A stretch of 55,158 nt of DNA from Verrucomicrobiota bacterium. Its GTDB lineage: Bacteria; Verrucomicrobiota; Verrucomicrobiia; Opitutales; Opitutaceae. The stretch covers positions 1 through 55,158 of the forward strand of contig JAFEGX010000017.1 of NCBI GenBank assembly GCA_018239675.1, in the 5' to 3' direction. Position numbers and translations under genes: made by a program. Below, piece after piece: positions 33,801-43,833 of the stretch. Position 1 is the first letter of the stretch. Each line of letters starts with the position of its first letter. Under the pieces are notes generated by a model, which had not been told where the DNA came from, did no database searches, and saw only the letters and a list, made by a program, of their open reading frames with translations.

Positions 33801-33846
33801 CCTCACGTCGGCTGCTACGCGAGGTTTGGTAGCAGCCGGCGTGAGG
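33801..33846. terminator. 18-bp stem-loop downstream of mlaD
   Basis: CCTCACGTCGGCTGCTAC (33801-33818) pairs with 33829-33846 over 18 bp with one G-T wobble and a 10-nt loop. No T tract follows on either strand, so it is not a classic intrinsic terminator. It is the only strong structure between mlaD and the convergent lipocalin-like gene and may act as a Rho-independent-like or mRNA-end hairpin. It is not heptameric. Confidence 0.55.
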
Positions 33847-33983
33847 AAGCTGCGCGCCGGGAGGGTGAAGCTGGCGGGAAATGTGGGCGGGGTGCCCTCA
33901 CCCCGCTCCCGTGCCGGCGGGTGGGCGCCCCCCGCCCCACCCCAGTTTCGGAAAACCGCCCCAGCACCAGCCGACCTCCGCCC

Positions 33984-34508
33984 TTACCGCTTCGCCCTCT
34001 GGTAGTGGCCGTCGAAAACCACGTTCCACGTGCGGCCGTCGTCGCGTGACTGCTCCCAGAGCTGGCGCACGCTGCCGTCGGCGTTGGGTGACCAGCTGAT
34101 GCGCTCGGTTACGGTGGCGCCGCGCACAACGTGCCGGCCGGTCAGGACCATGCGCCCGTCCACCAGGCCGCCGGCGAGCTCCAGCACGCCGCCGCCGCTG
34201 CCGACCCAGAACTGCTGCCACTGACCCTTCGCGGCATTGTAGGTGTTGAGGCTCTTGCCGTTGCCGCCGCCGCTCGCTGGATCGCCCTCCCAGTTTTCCA
34301 ACAGCCCGCGGCCGTTCGCCACCGACTCGATCCGGCTCTTTCCCGCCACTTTGCCGTCGGGCGTCGTGACGTTCCACTCGCCCAGCCAGAAATCGAAATC
34401 GTGGCTGGCCGGGGGTGGCGCGGAGGGGGCTTGGGCGAAGAGTCCGGCGGGCGTGAGGAGCAGGAGGACGGCCGCATGGCGCAGCCGGGTGCAGAGCGGG
34501 GTTTTCAT
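33984..34508 (-). CDS. Secreted lipocalin-like protein (DUF1579-related)
   Basis: A 174-residue protein with a clear signal peptide (HAAVLLLLTPAGLFAQA). The mature start DFDFWLGEWNVTTPDG is the hallmark of a broad family of small secreted beta-barrel proteins related to DUF1579, and the regular beta pattern to the end fits (LVDGRMVLTGRHVV, WNVVFDGHYQR). The family is thought to bind small ligands; no ligand can be named here. It stands alone, facing the mlaD end, with its start 24 bp from an argininosuccinate-synthase-side intergenic stretch that holds that gene's terminator. Confidence 0.7.
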   Translation of the reverse strand: MKTPLCTRLRHAAVLLLLTPAGLFAQAPSAPPPASHDFDFWLGEWNVTTPDGKVAGKSRIESVANGRGLLENWEGDPASGGGNGKSLNTYNAAKGQWQQFWVGSGGGVLELAGGLVDGRMVLTGRHVVRGATVTERISWSPNADGSVRQLWEQSRDDGRTWNVVFDGHYQRAKR

Positions 34509-34617
34509 GAGCCCGGTTTACCGAATTTCCCACCGGCCGCCATCCTCCTGCGACGAATGCCCGGGCCGGCGCGCCGGTTGAGACGACCGGCATGGCGCGC
34601 GGCCCGCCCCGGCGGGG

Positions 34618-34652
34618 AAAAAAAGGCCCGCGATGCGGAAGCTTCGCGGGCC
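34618..34652 (-). terminator. Intrinsic terminator of argG
   Basis: On the - strand a 9-bp stem GGCCCGCGA/TCGCGGGCC with a 10-nt loop is followed by seven T residues (A-run at 34618-34624 on the + strand). It begins 22 bp past the argG stop. This is a textbook intrinsic terminator for the arginine genes transcribed leftward. Confidence 0.85.
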
Positions 34653-34674
34653 AGAAACTTGTCCAAGCCGGGCG

Positions 34675-35901
34675 TCAGGCCTTGGGACCGCCCTGGGCGA
34701 GCGTGCGGGCGCGGAGCCGCAGGCCGTTGAGGCGGATGAAACCGGTCGCGTCGCTCTGGTTGTACCAGCTCTTCACGCCCTCCATCGAGGCCACGTTCAT
34801 GTCGTAGAGCGAGTACTTCGACTTCCGGCCGCAGGTGATGACGTTGCCCTTGTAGAGCTTCAGGCGGACCGTGCCGGTGACGAACTTCTGGCTCTCGTCG
34901 ACCAGGGCCTGCAGAGCCTCGCGTTCCGGGGCGAACCAGAACCCGTAGTACACCAGCTCGGCATACTTCGGGATGAGCGAATCGCGGAGGTGCATGACCT
35001 CGCGGTCCATCGTGAGCGACTCCACCTGCCGGTGGGCGTGCATGAGGATCGTGCCGCCCGGGGTCTCATAGACGCCGCGGCTCTTCATGCCGACGAAGCG
35101 GTTCTCGACGAGGTCGACGCGGCCGATGCCGTGCTTGCCACCAAGCTGGTTGAGGGTGCGGAGGACACCGGCGGGCGTGAGCTTCCGGCCGTTCACGGCG
35201 ACGCAGTTGCCCTTCACGAAATCGAGCTCGACGTACTCGGCCCGGTCGGGCGCGTCCTCCGGCGAGACGGAGAGCTTGAACATGCCCTTGTTGGCCTTGG
35301 TGGTCGGGTCGAACCACGGATCCTCGAGGATGCCGGCCTCGTACGAGATGTGGAGGAGGTTCCGGTCCATCGAGTACGGCTTCTTCAGCGAGGCCTCGAC
35401 CGGGATCTTGTGCTGCACGCAGTACTCGATCATCTCCGCGCGGCCCGGGAACTGGTTGCGGAAGTTCTCGATCTTCCAGGGCGCGAGGATCTGCAGGCGC
35501 GGGTTGAGCGCCATGTAGGTCAGCTCAAAGCGGCACTGGTCATTGCCCTTGCCGGTCGCGCCGTGCGAGACGGTGTCGGCCTTCTCCCGGCGGGCGATGT
35601 CGACCTGCGCCTTGGCGATCAGCGGGCGGGCGATCGAGGTGCCAAGATAATACTGGCCCTCGTAGATCGCGTTGGCGCGGACCATCGGGTAGATGAAGTC
35701 GCGGGCAAACTCCTCGACCAGATCAAGGGTGTAGTGCTTCGACGCCCCCGTTCGGCGCGCCTTCTGCGGCAGTCCTTTCAGCTCTTCCTCCTGGCCGATG
35801 TCGGCCGAGAAGGTGACGATCTCCGCGTCGTAGGTTTCGCGGAGCCACTTGACGATGACGGACGTGTCGAGGCCGCCCGAGTAGGCGAGGACGATTTTCA
35901 T
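34675..35901 (-). CDS. argG: Argininosuccinate synthase
   Basis: A 408-residue cytoplasmic enzyme condensing citrulline and aspartate with ATP. The N-terminal [19 protein letters not shown] is the PP-loop ATP site. [14 protein letters not shown] near residue 115 and [14 protein letters not shown] near 88 are family signatures. The ATG at 35901 directly precedes KIVLAYSGG; an in-frame ATG four codons earlier is less likely. It is the last gene of the leftward arginine set after argB, argD and argF, with its own terminator. argH, needed for the last step, is not in the window. Confidence 0.96.
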   Translation of the reverse strand: MKIVLAYSGGLDTSVIVKWLRETYDAEIVTFSADIGQEEELKGLPQKARRTGASKHYTLDLVEEFARDFIYPMVRANAIYEGQYYLGTSIARPLIAKAQVDIARREKADTVSHGATGKGNDQCRFELTYMALNPRLQILAPWKIENFRNQFPGRAEMIEYCVQHKIPVEASLKKPYSMDRNLLHISYEAGILEDPWFDPTTKANKGMFKLSVSPEDAPDRAEYVELDFVKGNCVAVNGRKLTPAGVLRTLNQLGGKHGIGRVDLVENRFVGMKSRGVYETPGGTILMHAHRQVESLTMDREVMHLRDSLIPKYAELVYYGFWFAPEREALQALVDESQKFVTGTVRLKLYKGNVITCGRKSKYSLYDMNVASMEGVKSWYNQSDATGFIRLNGLRLRARTLAQGGPKA

Positions 35902-35985
35902 GGCGAACGACAAGGTGAACGCCGCGCCTCTCCGGGAGCAAACCCAATCCGGAGCATAACGCCGGCCATCACTTCAGGACCGGCC

Positions 35986-36020
35986 CCTCGTCACGGGTCC
36001 CCTGTCCCTTGTCACTTCCC
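35986..36020. repeat. Heptamer-repeat element F (single arm)
   Basis: Four consecutive 7-nt units ending in GTC start at 35986, 35993, 36000 and 36007 (CCTCGTC, ACGGGTC and two further variants), followed by ACTTCCC. They lie immediately after the argF stop (36023) in the direction of transcription. No matching second arm is evident, so this copy may be a half-element. Confidence 0.7.
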
Positions 36021-36022
36021 CA

Positions 36023-36970
36023 TCAGCTCCGCCGGCGCCGGGCGAGCGTCGCGAGGATCGCCTTCTGCATGTGGAGGCGGTTCTCGGCCTGGTCGAAGAC
36101 CACGGAGCGCGGGTTATCGAGGACGGCCTGCTCAACCTCCTCGCCCGGATGCGCGGGGAGGCAGTGCATGAAGATCGCGTCGGGCTTGGCCTTGGCGAAC
36201 AGCTGCGAGGTGGCCGCGTACGGCCGCATCTGCGCGAGGCGCGCCTCCTCCTCCTCTTCCTGCCCCATGCTGGTCCAGACGTCGGTGTAGACGATGTCGG
36301 CGCCGGCGACTGCCTCGACCGGATCGGTGGTGAAGAGGAAATCTGCCTTGCGGCCCTCGGCCGCGAGCTGCGCGCGAATCTCCGCCCCGGGCTCGTAGAC
36401 CTTGGGGCCGGCGAGCGCGACCTTCATGCCGAAGAGGCTCGCGCCGAGGATCCAGGAGTTGGCCATGTTGAAGCAGGTGTCGCCGAGGTACGCGATCTTG
36501 CGGCCGCGCAGCGAGCCGACCAGGTCGCCGCCCGAGCCGGCCCAGCGCTCCGCGGCGGTGAAGGCGTCGGAGTAGATCTGGCAGGGATGCAGGAAGTCGG
36601 TCAGTGCGTTGATGACCGGCACGGAGGAGGCGGCCGCGAGCCGCTGCACGTCGCTGTGGTCGTACGTCCGCACCACGAGCCCGTGGACGAAGCGCGAGAG
36701 CACGCGGGCGGTGTCCTCGACGGATTCGCCGCGGCCGAGCTGGATGTCGTTCCGGTTCAGGAACAGGGGGTTACCCCCCAGCTCATGGATGCCGACCTCG
36801 AAGGACACGCGGGTCCGGGTGCTGGCCTTGGAAAACAGCATCGCCCACGTCTGGCCCGCGAGCACCGACGAGGCGACCCGACCGCGCTGGGCCTTGAACT
36901 GGCGCGCGAGGGCAAACACCTCCGCGAGTTCGTGGGCCTGGAAGTCGGTCTCTTTGAGGAAGTCCTTCAT
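36023..36970 (-). CDS. argF: Ornithine carbamoyltransferase
   Basis: A 315-residue cytoplasmic enzyme making citrulline from ornithine and carbamoyl phosphate. SKASTRTRVSFEVGI near residue 48 is the carbamoyl-phosphate loop (STRTR). DFLHPCQIYSDAFT near 124 and MHCLPAHPGEE near 268 carry the ornithine- and catalysis-linked residues (HPCQ, HCLP). The length is standard. It lies between argD and argG on the same strand, with heptamer elements filling both gaps, so each arginine gene is bracketed by possible RNA hairpins. Confidence 0.96.
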   Translation of the reverse strand: MKDFLKETDFQAHELAEVFALARQFKAQRGRVASSVLAGQTWAMLFSKASTRTRVSFEVGIHELGGNPLFLNRNDIQLGRGESVEDTARVLSRFVHGLVVRTYDHSDVQRLAAASSVPVINALTDFLHPCQIYSDAFTAAERWAGSGGDLVGSLRGRKIAYLGDTCFNMANSWILGASLFGMKVALAGPKVYEPGAEIRAQLAAEGRKADFLFTTDPVEAVAGADIVYTDVWTSMGQEEEEEARLAQMRPYAATSQLFAKAKPDAIFMHCLPAHPGEEVEQAVLDNPRSVVFDQAENRLHMQKAILATLARRRRS

Positions 36971-37032
36971 CGGAAAAGGAACGAGCGTAAGGACTCGGAA
37001 GCCCCGTTCGAGCGGAAAATAGCGACGGAGCG

Positions 37033-37128
37033 AGGTAACAATTGCCAGGTAACAAGTAACAGGATCGTCACGCGGCGCACCCGCCGCCGTTTTCCTGTTA
37101 CTTGCGCCCTGAAACCTGCGACCTCGCG
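37033..37128. repeat. Heptamer-repeat hairpin element G
   Basis: The left arm units begin at 37033, 37040, 37047, 37054 and 37061 (AGGTAAC at 37033 and 37047, AAGTAAC at 37054). The right arm units begin at 37094, 37101, 37108, 37115 and 37122 (CCTGTTA, CTTGCGC and so on). The innermost 11 bp pair perfectly and outer units pair partly. The loop itself contains a GC-rich small palindrome. It lies between argD and argF, just past the argD stop. Confidence 0.88.
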
Positions 37129-37135
37129 ACGCCTG

Positions 37136-38359
37136 CTAGGCTGTCGCCTTCGCCTTCAGCACGGCCCGGAAAATCTCGACCGACCTGGCAAGTTCCTCGG
37201 CCGTGGCCACCAGCGGCGGCAGCACGCGGATGACGTTGTTGCTGGCGCTCACCACGAGCAGGCCCCGCTCGCGCAGGGCGGTGACGTAGGGCGCGGGATC
37301 CAAGGCCATCTGGACACCGACGAGGTAGCCCTTGCCGCGGACGGCCAGGATCTGCGACGGGAAATCCTTCGCAAACTGCGCGAGGGCCTCGATCCAGGGG
37401 CCGCTGCGGGTCCGGACGGTCTCGAGCAGATTGTCGCGCTCGATGACATCCAGCACGGCCAACCCGGCGGCGCACGCGAGCGGGGTGCCGCCGAACGTGG
37501 TGCCGTGGCTGCCGGGCTGGAACAGGTCGGCAAAGCGGTCGCGCACCCAGACGGCGCCGATCGGGAAGCCGCCGCCGAGTCCCTTGGCCATGGCGATGGC
37601 GTCCGGGAGGATGCCGGCATGCTCGAAGGCGTAGAACTTGCCTGTCCGGCCGAGGCCGCACTGCACCTCGTCGACGAGCAGCAGCACGTTGTGCTGGTCG
37701 CAGAGCTGGCGCAGCCCGCGCAGGAACTCGGGCGTGCAGGGATTGATGCCGCCCTCGCCCTGGATGGACTCGACGATGATCGCGGCGGTGTCGCCGTCGA
37801 TCTGGTCGGCGAAACTCTGCAGGTTGTTCAGCTCGCCGAAGGCGAAGCCGGGCACCAGCGGGCGGAAGCCCTTCTGGATCTTCTCCTGCGGGGTCGCGCT
37901 CATGCCGCCGAACATCCGGCCGTGGAAGGCGTGCTTCGCGGCGAGGACCTTGATGCATTTGCCCTCGGCGCCGCTCTTGGCGACGCCGTGGAGCCGGGAG
38001 AGCTTGAGCATGGCCTCGTCGGCCTCGCCGCCGCTGTTGCAGAAGAACACGCGGCCGGGGCCGGCGCGCTGCACGAGCCGCCGGGCCAGTTCACCCTGGT
38101 TCGGGTGGCGGAAAAGGTTGCTGACGTGGATCAGCTCGCCGGCCTGCCGGCGGATGGCCTCGACCCAGTACGGGTGACAGTGGCCGAGCGCGCTGACCGC
38201 GATGCCGGACGTGAAGTCGAGGTACGCGTTGCCCGCGTCGTCCCAGACTTGGGAACCACGGCCTCGCACCAGCGTGAGGGGGGCGCGGGCGTAGTTCTTC
38301 AGCACATTGGCGTCGTAGAGCTCAGCGGTGCTGGTGCGGACGATGGAGGGCGGGTTCAT
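37136..38359 (-). CDS. argD: Acetylornithine aminotransferase
   Basis: A 407-residue PLP enzyme of aminotransferase class III that converts N-acetylglutamate semialdehyde to N-acetylornithine. GNAYLDFTSGIAVSALGHCHP near residue 43, SGGEADEAMLKLSR near 108, the cofactor lysine in IAMAKGLGGGFPIGA near 252, and GTTFGGTPLACAAGLAVL near 283 are all in place. It is followed by argF after heptamer hairpin G. The upstream 93-bp gap to argB also contains a hairpin. A related succinyl-diaminopimelate role, as in E. coli ArgD, is possible. Confidence 0.95.
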   Translation of the reverse strand: MNPPSIVRTSTAELYDANVLKNYARAPLTLVRGRGSQVWDDAGNAYLDFTSGIAVSALGHCHPYWVEAIRRQAGELIHVSNLFRHPNQGELARRLVQRAGPGRVFFCNSGGEADEAMLKLSRLHGVAKSGAEGKCIKVLAAKHAFHGRMFGGMSATPQEKIQKGFRPLVPGFAFGELNNLQSFADQIDGDTAAIIVESIQGEGGINPCTPEFLRGLRQLCDQHNVLLLVDEVQCGLGRTGKFYAFEHAGILPDAIAMAKGLGGGFPIGAVWVRDRFADLFQPGSHGTTFGGTPLACAAGLAVLDVIERDNLLETVRTRSGPWIEALAQFAKDFPSQILAVRGKGYLVGVQMALDPAPYVTALRERGLLVVSASNNVIRVLPPLVATAEELARSVEIFRAVLKAKATA

Positions 38360-38363
38360 GGGC

Positions 38364-38433
38364 GTGTGGGTTGCGGGTTCGGATTGCGGCGTCCCGCCGG
38401 ACGGCCGCGCAGGGCCGGACGGGACAGGACGCC
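38364..38433 (-). other. Hairpin and short heptamer-like run between argB and argD
   Basis: GGCGTCC (38388-38394) pairs with GGACGCC (38427-38433), with further inner pairing (GTCCCG with CGGGAC, GGCC with GGCC), giving a GC-rich stem-loop. Next to it, 38368-38388 reads as three 7-nt units GGGTTGC, GGGTTCG and GATTGCG. It may be an eroded member of the heptamer family or a plain attenuation hairpin between two arginine genes. Confidence 0.4.
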
Positions 38434-38452
38434 AAAGCCGGGAGAGAAAATC

Positions 38453-39334
38453 TCAGCCGTGGACGACCTCGGTGCCGATGCCTCGGTCCGTGAAGATCTC
38501 GAGCAACAGGCTGTGCGGGAGGCGGCCGTCGATGAAATGGACGCGCTGCACGCCCTCCTGGAGGGCGCGGATGGCGCTGAGCACCTTCGGGCGCATGCCC
38601 TTGTCGACGACGCCCTTTTTCTTGAGGTCCTCGACCTGGCTGATCTTGAGCGTGGAAATGAGCGACTCGGGATCGGCGGGGTTCGAGAGCAGCCCCGGCA
38701 CGTCGCTCATGTAGACGAGGCGCCGCGCCCGCAGCGCGCTCGCGACGCGGCCGGCCACGAGGTCGGCGTTCACGTTGTAGGGCTTGCCGTCGAGCCCCTC
38801 GGCAACCGGCGAGATCACCGGGATGAAGCCCTCGGCGATCTCCTTCTTCACCAGCTTCACCTTCACCTCGGTCACGTCGCCCACGTAGCCGAGGTCCACG
38901 GCGTTGCCGTCGTCATCGGTGGCGAGCTTCTGGCAGACCAGCACCGAGTCGCCGGGCATGCCCTTCGGGCGCCCCTTGGCGGTGGTGATCGCGTCGCAGA
39001 CATCCTTGTTGACGATCTCGTCGAGCGTGCGCTTCACGACCGCGATCGTGTCGGCGTCGGTCACCCGCATGCCGTTCACGAACTTCGCCTTCAGGCCGGA
39101 AGACTCCATTGCCCGCGTGATGGCCTTTCCGCCGCCATGGACGACGACGACGTTGATGCCGGCGGCGGCGAGGAACGCGATGTCGTACGCGACCCGCGTG
39201 CGCGCGACCGGGTCGGGGTCGTCCATGAAGCTCCCGCCGTACTTCACCACGAACGTGGAGCCCCGGAAGTCCTGGATGTAGGGCAAGGCCTCGATCAAGA
39301 CCTTCGCCTTGGCCGTGATTTCAGCGATGTTCAT
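38453..39334 (-). CDS. argB: Acetylglutamate kinase
   Basis: A 293-residue cytoplasmic kinase phosphorylating N-acetylglutamate, the usual feedback-controlled step. VVKYGGSFM near residue 29 and [10 protein letters not shown] near 62 are the nucleotide and substrate glycine loops, and [16 protein letters not shown] near 186 and [10 protein letters not shown] near 242 are family signatures. N-terminal [15 protein letters not shown] matches the helix that in arginine-inhibited kinases helps form a hexamer, so arginine feedback is plausible. It is divergent from argJ across 204 bp that contain an AT-rich patch (39448-39466) but no recognisable ARG box. Confidence 0.96.
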   Translation of the reverse strand: MNIAEITAKAKVLIEALPYIQDFRGSTFVVKYGGSFMDDPDPVARTRVAYDIAFLAAAGINVVVVHGGGKAITRAMESSGLKAKFVNGMRVTDADTIAVVKRTLDEIVNKDVCDAITTAKGRPKGMPGDSVLVCQKLATDDDGNAVDLGYVGDVTEVKVKLVKKEIAEGFIPVISPVAEGLDGKPYNVNADLVAGRVASALRARRLVYMSDVPGLLSNPADPESLISTLKISQVEDLKKKGVVDKGMRPKVLSAIRALQEGVQRVHFIDGRLPHSLLLEIFTDRGIGTEVVHG

Positions 39335-39538
39335 CGCCGTCAGGCCAAACGGCGCCGGGGCGCAGGGGGAGAGGTGGGACAGGAGGCAGCGTTCACGAAG
39401 TGGAGAGCGAAACGGCAAATGCAATAAGGCACTCGGGCCGCGCATTTCCACAAAAATTTTCATCCACGGATTTCGGCGCACGCGGCCGCGCCGCAAAATC
39501 GACTTCACACCGGGGCGCGACGCGCACACTTGTTGCCC

Positions 39539-40855
<1,317 letters not shown>

Positions 40856-40867
40856 GGCCGATCCCGA

Positions 40868-40970
40868 AAGTAGCAGGAGCCAGGGGTTCAGGTAACAGGA
40901 ATTCAGCGGCGGCGCGGAGCGCTGCGCTGTTTTCCTGTTACTTGCTACCTGCCTCCTGGTCCTTGCCAGG
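40868..40970. repeat. Heptamer-repeat hairpin element H, overlapping a stop codon
   Basis: The left arm units begin at 40868, 40875, 40882 (8 nt), 40890 and 40897 (AAGTAGC, AGGAGCC and so on). The right arm units begin at 40934, 40941, 40948, 40955 and 40962 (CCTGTTA, CTTGCTA and so on). It lies between the convergent argJ and PL22-like genes. The PL22-like gene's stop codon (40938-40940) and last nine codons fall inside the right arm, so its tail GKDQEAGSK is repeat-encoded. Confidence 0.88.
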
Positions 40971-42347
40971 ATAAGTTCGCTTCAGCCATGCCTCCGGCAC
41001 CGGCACCACGCAGATGTTCATCGAGCGGTTGTCGGCGGAGAGCATCGCGGACTGGATTTCGATCCGGGTGCTGTCGGGACTGAAGGTCGGGTGCGGGTGG
41101 TCGGCCGCCGTCACCTTGTGGCCGGTCGAGAGCAGCATCATCTCGCCCGTGTGCCGGTCGATCAGCCAGAGGTTCCGGGCAAAGTCGTCCCCCACCAGCC
41201 AGCGGCCGTCCGGCGAGCCGTTCACATGCCAGAAACCGCTGCCGTGCTTGGTCTGGCCCTCGATCCGCATCTCGCGGGTCCGAAGATTCACGACCGCCAG
41301 GCCCGTCGGGTGCTCCCGCGTGCCGGCCATGCCCCACTCGTCGCGGTGGCCGACCGGCTGGTGGCCCATGATCGCGAACGCGACCTCGTCGCGGGTGATG
41401 ACCGCCTCGTGCGTCACCCAGTCATAGGGCGCCTCGGGATAGAGCGGCCGCAGGCCCGAGCCGTCGGCGTTCACGAACCACGTCCGCTGCGGCGCCTTTC
41501 CGCCCGTCTCCCAGCAGAAGACGATCTCGCCGGGCACCCACGGGTTGGTCTGCACGTGGCCGATCTGGAACGGCACCGCGACGATGAAGGTCACCTCGCC
41601 CGTCCTGAGATTCATCTTGGCGAGCCCGGTCGGGCCGGCGCCCATGTGACGGGGACCGTAGTCACCCTCAACCTTCGTGCCCGGCGGCAGATGCCGGGCC
41701 GCGTACTCCTTGCTGCCGACGCGGAAGTAGACGTAGTCCTCGGTCGGATCGAGGGCCACATCGCCCACCGCGCCCATTTCCGCGGGAATCGTCCCGCAGA
41801 CATGCTCATACTCCGTCGCCGCCCCGACCCGGCCCGCGGCGCTGTCGGCAAAGAGCCTGGCAAGGTCGACGCGCACGATCTCGGCCGACTCGGCCGGGGC
41901 ACCGCCGTGGGTGCCTGCGGCACCCGGGTACGCGGTCGCCGCGCCGACATCCGCCGGGGCGTTCGTGGTCGCGAACCGCGCGAAGTAGAGGTTCATCGAG
42001 TGGTCCGCGAGGCAGAGCATGCCGGTGAAACCGCCGGCAGTGACCTGCACAATGTCGCCCGTCCGCTCGTTCACGGCCATCGCCTGGCCCTTCACGCGGT
42101 TTGAGCGGAAAACGAGCCATTGCCCGTCTGAGGTCCACTGGTGATGGGTCTGGTAGATCTTCGAATCGCCCACCGGGCGGCTGGTCAGGAAGGTCAGGGG
42201 GACGCCCGTGACGGGGTCCGGCACGATCTTCTTTTCGGACGGGAAGCGGTCGCCGATGCCGGCGGAGGCGGAGAGCGTCATGGCAGCAAGCGCGGTTAGA
42301 ACCGCAGCGGCACGCCAGCCGCGCGCGGTGGGATTGCGAGGGTTCAT
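40938..42347 (-). CDS. Oligogalacturonate lyase-like protein (PL22-type beta-propeller), secreted
   Basis: A 469-residue protein with a signal peptide ([16 protein letters not shown]). Repeated propeller blades carry [15 protein letters not shown] near residue 68 and, further on, [36 protein letters not shown] and [15 protein letters not shown]. The His-x-Gln and His-x-His pairs are where PL22 enzymes bind manganese. It would cut unsaturated or saturated digalacturonates to monomers. It is longer than the roughly 390-residue enterobacterial enzymes and, unlike them, looks exported. It stands away from the pectin operon, among arginine and polyamine genes. A generic TolB-like propeller cannot be excluded. 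Confidence 0.65.
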   Translation of the reverse strand: MNPRNPTARGWRAAAVLTALAAMTLSASAGIGDRFPSEKKIVPDPVTGVPLTFLTSRPVGDSKIYQTHHQWTSDGQWLVFRSNRVKGQAMAVNERTGDIVQVTAGGFTGMLCLADHSMNLYFARFATTNAPADVGAATAYPGAAGTHGGAPAESAEIVRVDLARLFADSAAGRVGAATEYEHVCGTIPAEMGAVGDVALDPTEDYVYFRVGSKEYAARHLPPGTKVEGDYGPRHMGAGPTGLAKMNLRTGEVTFIVAVPFQIGHVQTNPWVPGEIVFCWETGGKAPQRTWFVNADGSGLRPLYPEAPYDWVTHEAVITRDEVAFAIMGHQPVGHRDEWGMAGTREHPTGLAVVNLRTREMRIEGQTKHGSGFWHVNGSPDGRWLVGDDFARNLWLIDRHTGEMMLLSTGHKVTAADHPHPTFSPDSTRIEIQSAMLSADNRSMNICVVPVPEAWLKRTYPGKDQEAGSK

Positions 42348-42422
42348 GGCGGGTAACGACGTCCGTTATGAACCCGGGTGACGGGCCGGCGCGCCTCAAA
42401 TAAGTCGGAGCGTCAGACTTCA

Positions 42423-42527
42423 AAGTAACAGGAGGCAGGTGCCAAGTAACAGGAATCGAGCGCGCGGCTGGGCCGCGCCGACAGCTGCTTTTCTGCCACC
42501 TGAAGACCTGGCCCCTGTCACCTGCGC
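42423..42527. repeat. Heptamer-repeat hairpin element I
   Basis: The left arm units begin at 42423, 42430, 42437, 42444 and 42451 (AAGTAAC, AGGAGGC, AGGTGCC and so on). The right arm units begin at 42492, 42499 (8 nt), 42507, 42514 and 42521 (TCTGCCA, CCTGGCC, CCTGTCA and so on). The centre has its own GCGCGGC/GCCGCGC hairpin. It lies between ornithine decarboxylase and the PL22-like gene and uses the same words as elements G and H. Confidence 0.88.
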
Positions 42528-42542
42528 GGGCCTTGGCCCGCG

Positions 42543-43682
42543 CTATTGGTTGACGTGCACGACCTTCGCGGGCGGGAAGCCGTTGAAATAAGTCGCGGAG
42601 GCGTGGCTGTAGGCGCCGATGTTGACGCTGTAGACGAGGTCGCCGCGCTCGAGGTCGGGCAGGTTCTCGGCCATCGACACGACATCGAGGGCGTCGCACG
42701 TCGGGCCAAACACCGAGCAGATCGAGGTCGGACCCTTCTTGAAGGCCTTCACCGGGTACTTGCAGTGGTCGAAGATCACGCCTGAGTAAGTGTGGTAGAC
42801 GCCGTCGTTGATGTAGTACGACGTCTTGCCGTCGCGCACCGCCTTGCCGATGACCGACGCGACCGACGTGCCGCACACGGCGGCGAGGAACCGGCCGGGT
42901 TCGGCGAGCACCTGGATGTCTTTCGGGAAGAGGCGCTCGAGCTCGGTGTTGATGACCTTGGCCAGGACCGGGAACGGCTTGACCGATTCGTCGTACGGCG
43001 CCGGGAACCCGCCGCCGATGTCGAGCAGGTTCATCTTCGTGTAGCCGCGGTCGCGGGCCTCCTTGAAGATGTTGGCGGAGAGGTTGAGGGCCTGGACGTA
43101 GTTCTCGAAGTTCGTCGTCTGGCTGCCGACGTGGAAGCTGATGCCCTCGACCGTCAGTCCGAGGCGGTCGGCGGCGAGGATCAGGTCCACGGCCTCGCCG
43201 GGCGGGGCGCCGAACTTGGAGGACAGCTCCACCATGGCGCCGGTGTTCGGGACCTTCAGGCGCAGCACGAGGCCGGCGCTGGGCGCGTGGCGCTTGATCT
43301 TGTGGATCTCCTCGAGGTTGTCGAAGGTGACGAGCGGCTTGTAGCGGTTGAGCTCCTCGAGCGTGTCCGTCGGCTTCGTCGGGTTCGCGTAGATGATCTT
43401 GTCCCAGATCCAGTCCTGCCGCTGCTTCGGGGGCAGGTGCCGGATGTTCTGGTAGACAATCCTGAACTCGGGCATCGACGCGACGTCGAAGCTCGCGCCC
43501 TCCCGGTAGAGCGTCCGGACGATCTCCGGGTCGGGGTTGGCCTTGACCGCGTAGTACGCCTGCACGCGGGGCAGGTGTTTCCGGAAGAGGCGGTAGGCCT
43601 GGCGCAGCGCGTCGTGGTCAATGATGAACAGTGGCGTGCCGTGTTCCTTGGCGAGTTTCTGCAGCCGCGGGAGCGAGATCAT
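42543..43682 (-). CDS. Ornithine decarboxylase (fold III, PLP)
   Basis: A 379-residue cytoplasmic PLP enzyme of the alanine-racemase fold. YYAVKANPDPEIVR near residue 42 has the cofactor lysine, SFHVGSQT near 181 the phosphate-linked His, and SVFGPTCDALDVV near 327 the active-site cysteine loop (GPTCDxLD). This form is typical of eukaryotic-like ornithine or ornithine/lysine decarboxylases. It would make putrescine from the ornithine produced by ArgJ. The homospermidine synthase gene lies directly upstream on the same strand, so the pair would make homospermidine. Diaminopimelate or carboxynorspermidine activity is less likely given this motif. Confidence 0.88.
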   Translation of the reverse strand: MISLPRLQKLAKEHGTPLFIIDHDALRQAYRLFRKHLPRVQAYYAVKANPDPEIVRTLYREGASFDVASMPEFRIVYQNIRHLPPKQRQDWIWDKIIYANPTKPTDTLEELNRYKPLVTFDNLEEIHKIKRHAPSAGLVLRLKVPNTGAMVELSSKFGAPPGEAVDLILAADRLGLTVEGISFHVGSQTTNFENYVQALNLSANIFKEARDRGYTKMNLLDIGGGFPAPYDESVKPFPVLAKVINTELERLFPKDIQVLAEPGRFLAAVCGTSVASVIGKAVRDGKTSYYINDGVYHTYSGVIFDHCKYPVKAFKKGPTSICSVFGPTCDALDVVSMAENLPDLERGDLVYSVNIGAYSHASATYFNGFPPAKVVHVNQ

Positions 43683-43716
43683 GGGGCGATTTTCGACTTA
43701 AAAATTACGATTGGCC

Positions 43717-43816
43717 CTAGCCAACTCCAGGCTGGCGCCAAAGACGGCGGCTCTCGCCGGCCGGGGCTCGGTGCGACATTGGTCTAGGGTTTTCCATCTC
43801 CCAACTCCGGTCTTTG
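43717..43816. repeat. Possible heptamer-repeat element J (degraded)
   Basis: In reverse complement, 43783-43816 reads as consecutive 7-nt units such as AGTTGGG and AGATGGA, and 43712-43731 repeats the GGAGTTGG and CTAGGGCCAA words. The two blocks are in direct rather than inverted orientation, so no long stem forms. It lies between homospermidine synthase and ornithine decarboxylase. Membership is uncertain. Confidence 0.4.
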
Positions 43817-43833
43817 CCGTGCAACGCGCGGTC

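Noticed and set aside
39335..39538. ArgR operator between argB and argJ
   Set aside because: No pair of ARG boxes (TGAAT-type palindromes) is found; only an AT-rich patch at 39448-39466.
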